From: Glutamicibacter sp. JL.03c
GTDB lineage: Bacteria; Actinomycetota; Actinomycetes; Actinomycetales; Micrococcaceae
Length of the DNA stretch: 64,000 nucleotides
NCBI RefSeq assembly: GCF_025854375.1
Contig: NZ_CP107575.1
Location: 1,922,001 to 1,986,000 of the forward strand
Reading direction: 5' to 3'
Below, in pieces: positions 62,245 through 64,000 of the stretch. The notes beneath the pieces were generated by a model that saw only the letters and a list, made by a program, of their open reading frames with translations, had not been told where the DNA came from and searched no databases. Every line of letters begins with the position of its first letter. Within the stretch, counting starts at the first letter, position 1. Position numbers and translations under genes: made by a program.

Positions 62245-64000
62245 GTGGCAGACGAGGACATGAACCATCCGGTGCTCGATGCACGGCAGGTGCGCCTGCT
62301 GGCCCAGGGGCGGCATCCGGATCCTTTCTCCGTGCTCGGACCCACCGAAAACGGCCGGCACCTCGTGGCGCGCATTCCAGGCGCGGCCCAGCTCTGGGCC
62401 GTGAACGCCACCGACGAGGTGCAGCTTGAACCGCATCCCGAGGACCCGGAGCTTTTCACCGGTCCCGCCCTGCCCTACTACCGGTTGCGAATCCGCTGGG
62501 CCTCGGGATATGTCGAGGAGCGCGAGGACGCGTACCGCTTCGGACCGGTTATCGGCGCATTCGACGAGCACCTGATCGGCGAAGGCGAGCACCGCAGCCT
62601 CTGGAAAGCGCTGGGTGCGCACCTGATCACCCACGAGCAGGTTGCCGGCGCGCATTTCGCGCTCTGGGCGCCCAACGCTCGGAGGGTCAGCGTGGTTGGG
62701 GATTTCAACTCGTGGAATGGCACCGCCCATCCGATGCGTGCGCGCGGCGCCACCGGAGTGTGGGAACTCTTCCTGCCCGGTCTCGACGAGGGCGCGGTGT
62801 ACAAGTACGAGATACTGGGCCCCGACGGAGAGCTGTTGCCGTTGAAGGCCGATCCCGTCGGCTTCGGCTCCGAGCATCCGCCCGCCACCGGTTCGGTGAT
62901 CCGGCGCATCGAGGACCATGATTGGCGTGATGGATCATGGCTCGCCCGCCGCGAGCAGATCAACTCGGTCAACGCCCCGATCAGCATCTACGAGGTGCAT
63001 CTGGGTTCCTGGCGTCGTGCCGCGGGCACCGGCAAGTCGATGAGCTATCTGCAGCTGGCCACGCAGCTCGTGGACTACGCCGCAGATATGGGGTTCACCC
63101 ACGTCGAGGTCCTGCCCGTCACCGAGCATCCCTTCGAGGGGTCCTGGGGCTACCAGCCCATTGGCCTGTTCGCGCCAACGATCCGCCACGGGACTCCGCA
63201 GGAATTCGCGGCCTTCGTTGATGCCGCCCACGAACGCGGGCTCGGGGTGATCGCCGACTGGGTTCCGGGGCACTTCCCCACCGACCAGCACGGGCTGGGC
63301 CGGTTCGACGGAACCGCCCTCTACGAGCATCTTGATCCGCGCGAGGGCTTCCACCCGGACTGGAACACGCTGATCTACAACTACGGCCGCCCTGAGGTGC
63401 GCAACTATCTGGTGGCCAATGCGCTGTATTGGCTGGGCGAATACCACCTCGACGGGCTGCGCGTGGACGCCGTCGCCTCGATGATCAACCGCGACTACTC
63501 GCGCGCCGACGGCGAATGGATCGCCAATAAGGACGGCGGGAAGGAAAACTACGAAGCCATCGACTTCCTGAAGCAGACCAATGTGGCCAGCTATGCGCAG
63601 CACCCGGGCATCGCGATGATCGCCGAAGACTCCACCGCCTACCCCGGGGTCACCCGCCCGGTGGATGCCGGCGGCCTGGGCTTCGGCTACAAGTGGAACC
63701 TCGGCTGGATGAATGACTCGCTGGAGTACTTCGGCAAAGATCCGGTCTACCGAAAGCACCACCACAACCAGCTGACCTTCGGCATCACCTACGCCTTCAG
63801 CGAGAACTTCCTGCTGCCGATCAGCCACGACGAGGTCGTGCACGGCAAGGGCTCGATGTACTCGCGCATGCCGGGCAGCCACGCCGACAAGCTCGGGAAC
63901 CTCAAGGCCTTCTACGGCTACATGTGGGGGCATCCGGGCAAGAAGCTGCTGTTCATGGGCCAGGAATTCGGCCAACCCGGCGAATGGGACTACCAGTCGC
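62245..64000 (+). CDS. glgB: 1,4-alpha-glucan branching enzyme (C-terminus outside window)
   Basis: Introduces alpha-1,6 branches into glycogen. GTG start at 62245, seven bases after AAGGAG. 585 codons are visible. N-terminal CBM48 modules (FALWAPNARRVSVVGDFN near residue 140), then the GH13 barrel: SWGYQPIGLFAP, catalytic Asp in DGLRVDAVASM (near 410), Glu in IAEDST (near 464) and SHDEVVHG (near 533). Family length about 730, so about 150 residues lie beyond the window. Confidence 0.95.
   Translation, partial: MADEDMNHPVLDARQVRLLAQGRHPDPFSVLGPTENGRHLVARIPGAAQLWAVNATDEVQLEPHPEDPELFTGPALPYYRLRIRWASGYVEEREDAYRFGPVIGAFDEHLIGEGEHRSLWKALGAHLITHEQVAGAHFALWAPNARRVSVVGDFNSWNGTAHPMRARGATGVWELFLPGLDEGAVYKYEILGPDGELLPLKADPVGFGSEHPPATGSVIRRIEDHDWRDGSWLARREQINSVNAPISIYEVHLGSWRRAAGTGKSMSYLQLATQLVDYAADMGFTHVEVLPVTEHPFEGSWGYQPIGLFAPTIRHGTPQEFAAFVDAAHERGLGVIADWVPGHFPTDQHGLGRFDGTALYEHLDPREGFHPDWNTLIYNYGRPEVRNYLVANALYWLGEYHLDGLRVDAVASMINRDYSRADGEWIANKDGGKENYEAIDFLKQTNVASYAQHPGIAMIAEDSTAYPGVTRPVDAGGLGFGYKWNLGWMNDSLEYFGKDPVYRKHHHNQLTFGITYAFSENFLLPISHDEVVHGKGSMYSRMPGSHADKLGNLKAFYGYMWGHPGKKLLFMGQEFGQPGEWDYQS

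Noticed and set aside
62935-63975. 346-residue minus-strand frame across glgB
   Set aside because: Antisense shadow of the branching enzyme, no start signals.

Overview
The window is a gene-dense piece of a moderately high-GC actinobacterial chromosome, almost certainly from the family Micrococcaceae and most like Arthrobacter/Glutamicibacter. The inference rests on a mycothiol-type Rv2466c-like oxidoreductase, an OpcA gene, a SufR-BDC cluster beside ctaA/ctaB and the pentose phosphate operon (a neighbourhood conserved in actinobacteria), many GTG starts with strong AAGGAG sites, and a bacterial D-amino-acid oxidase of the kind known from Arthrobacter protophormiae. Nothing looks like a prophage, insertion sequence, plasmid or CRISPR array. 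Most of the window is chromosomal housekeeping, with some accessory gene groups between 22 and 40 kb.

Layout. 1-5.9 kb (minus strand): assimilatory sulfate reduction (SDR oxidoreductase, sirohydrochlorin chelatase, sulfite reductase, 4Fe-4S APS reductase, cysD, partial cysN). 6.2-8.8 kb: valS. 8.8-12.3 kb (minus): a small unknown gene, a secreted serine protease, a membrane protein and an Rv2466c-like protein. 12.4-16.7 kb (minus): clpX, clpP2, clpP1 and trigger factor, with two ClgR-like boxes before clpP1. 16.8-17.9 kb: three identical tRNA-Pro(UGG) genes and tRNA-Gly(UCC). 18-24 kb: nei, rpiB, pepN, osmC, truncated haemoglobin and a conserved unknown gene. 24.3-28.2 kb: tesB, then soxR, a four-part MOSC/flavin reductase/ferredoxin fusion protein and a flavin reductase behind a clear SoxR box. 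28.2-31.4 kb: ettA, an SSB without the usual acidic tail, a gene-free stretch and tRNA-Arg(UCU). 31.7-34.2 kb: MFS transporter, Lrp/AsnC regulator and LysE exporter. 34.3-38.9 kb: a five-gene biotin-uptake operon, bioM-bioN-bioY plus an acyl-CoA ligase and a thiolase-like protein. 38.9-44.2 kb (minus): sufR-sufB-sufD-sufC and two tandem sufT-like genes. 44.3-49.5 kb: ABC-2 exporter, ctaA, a padR/membrane protein pair and ctaB. 50.3-58.3 kb: tkt-tal-pgi-zwf-opcA-pgl. 58.4-64 kb: D-amino-acid oxidase, glgP and partial glgB.

How it fits together. Several blocks concern redox, sulfur and Fe-S metabolism: sulfate is reduced to sulfide, Suf builds clusters, SoxR senses redox-cycling compounds, and OsmC, GlbO and the Rv2466c-like protein deal with oxidants. 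The oxidative pentose phosphate operon supplies NADPH. The less ordinary parts are the SoxR regulon with its MOSC fusion enzyme, the biotin operon with its ligase/thiolase pair (the thiolase lacks its second catalytic cysteine), and a series of palindromic operators. All are inferences from sequence reading without database searches.
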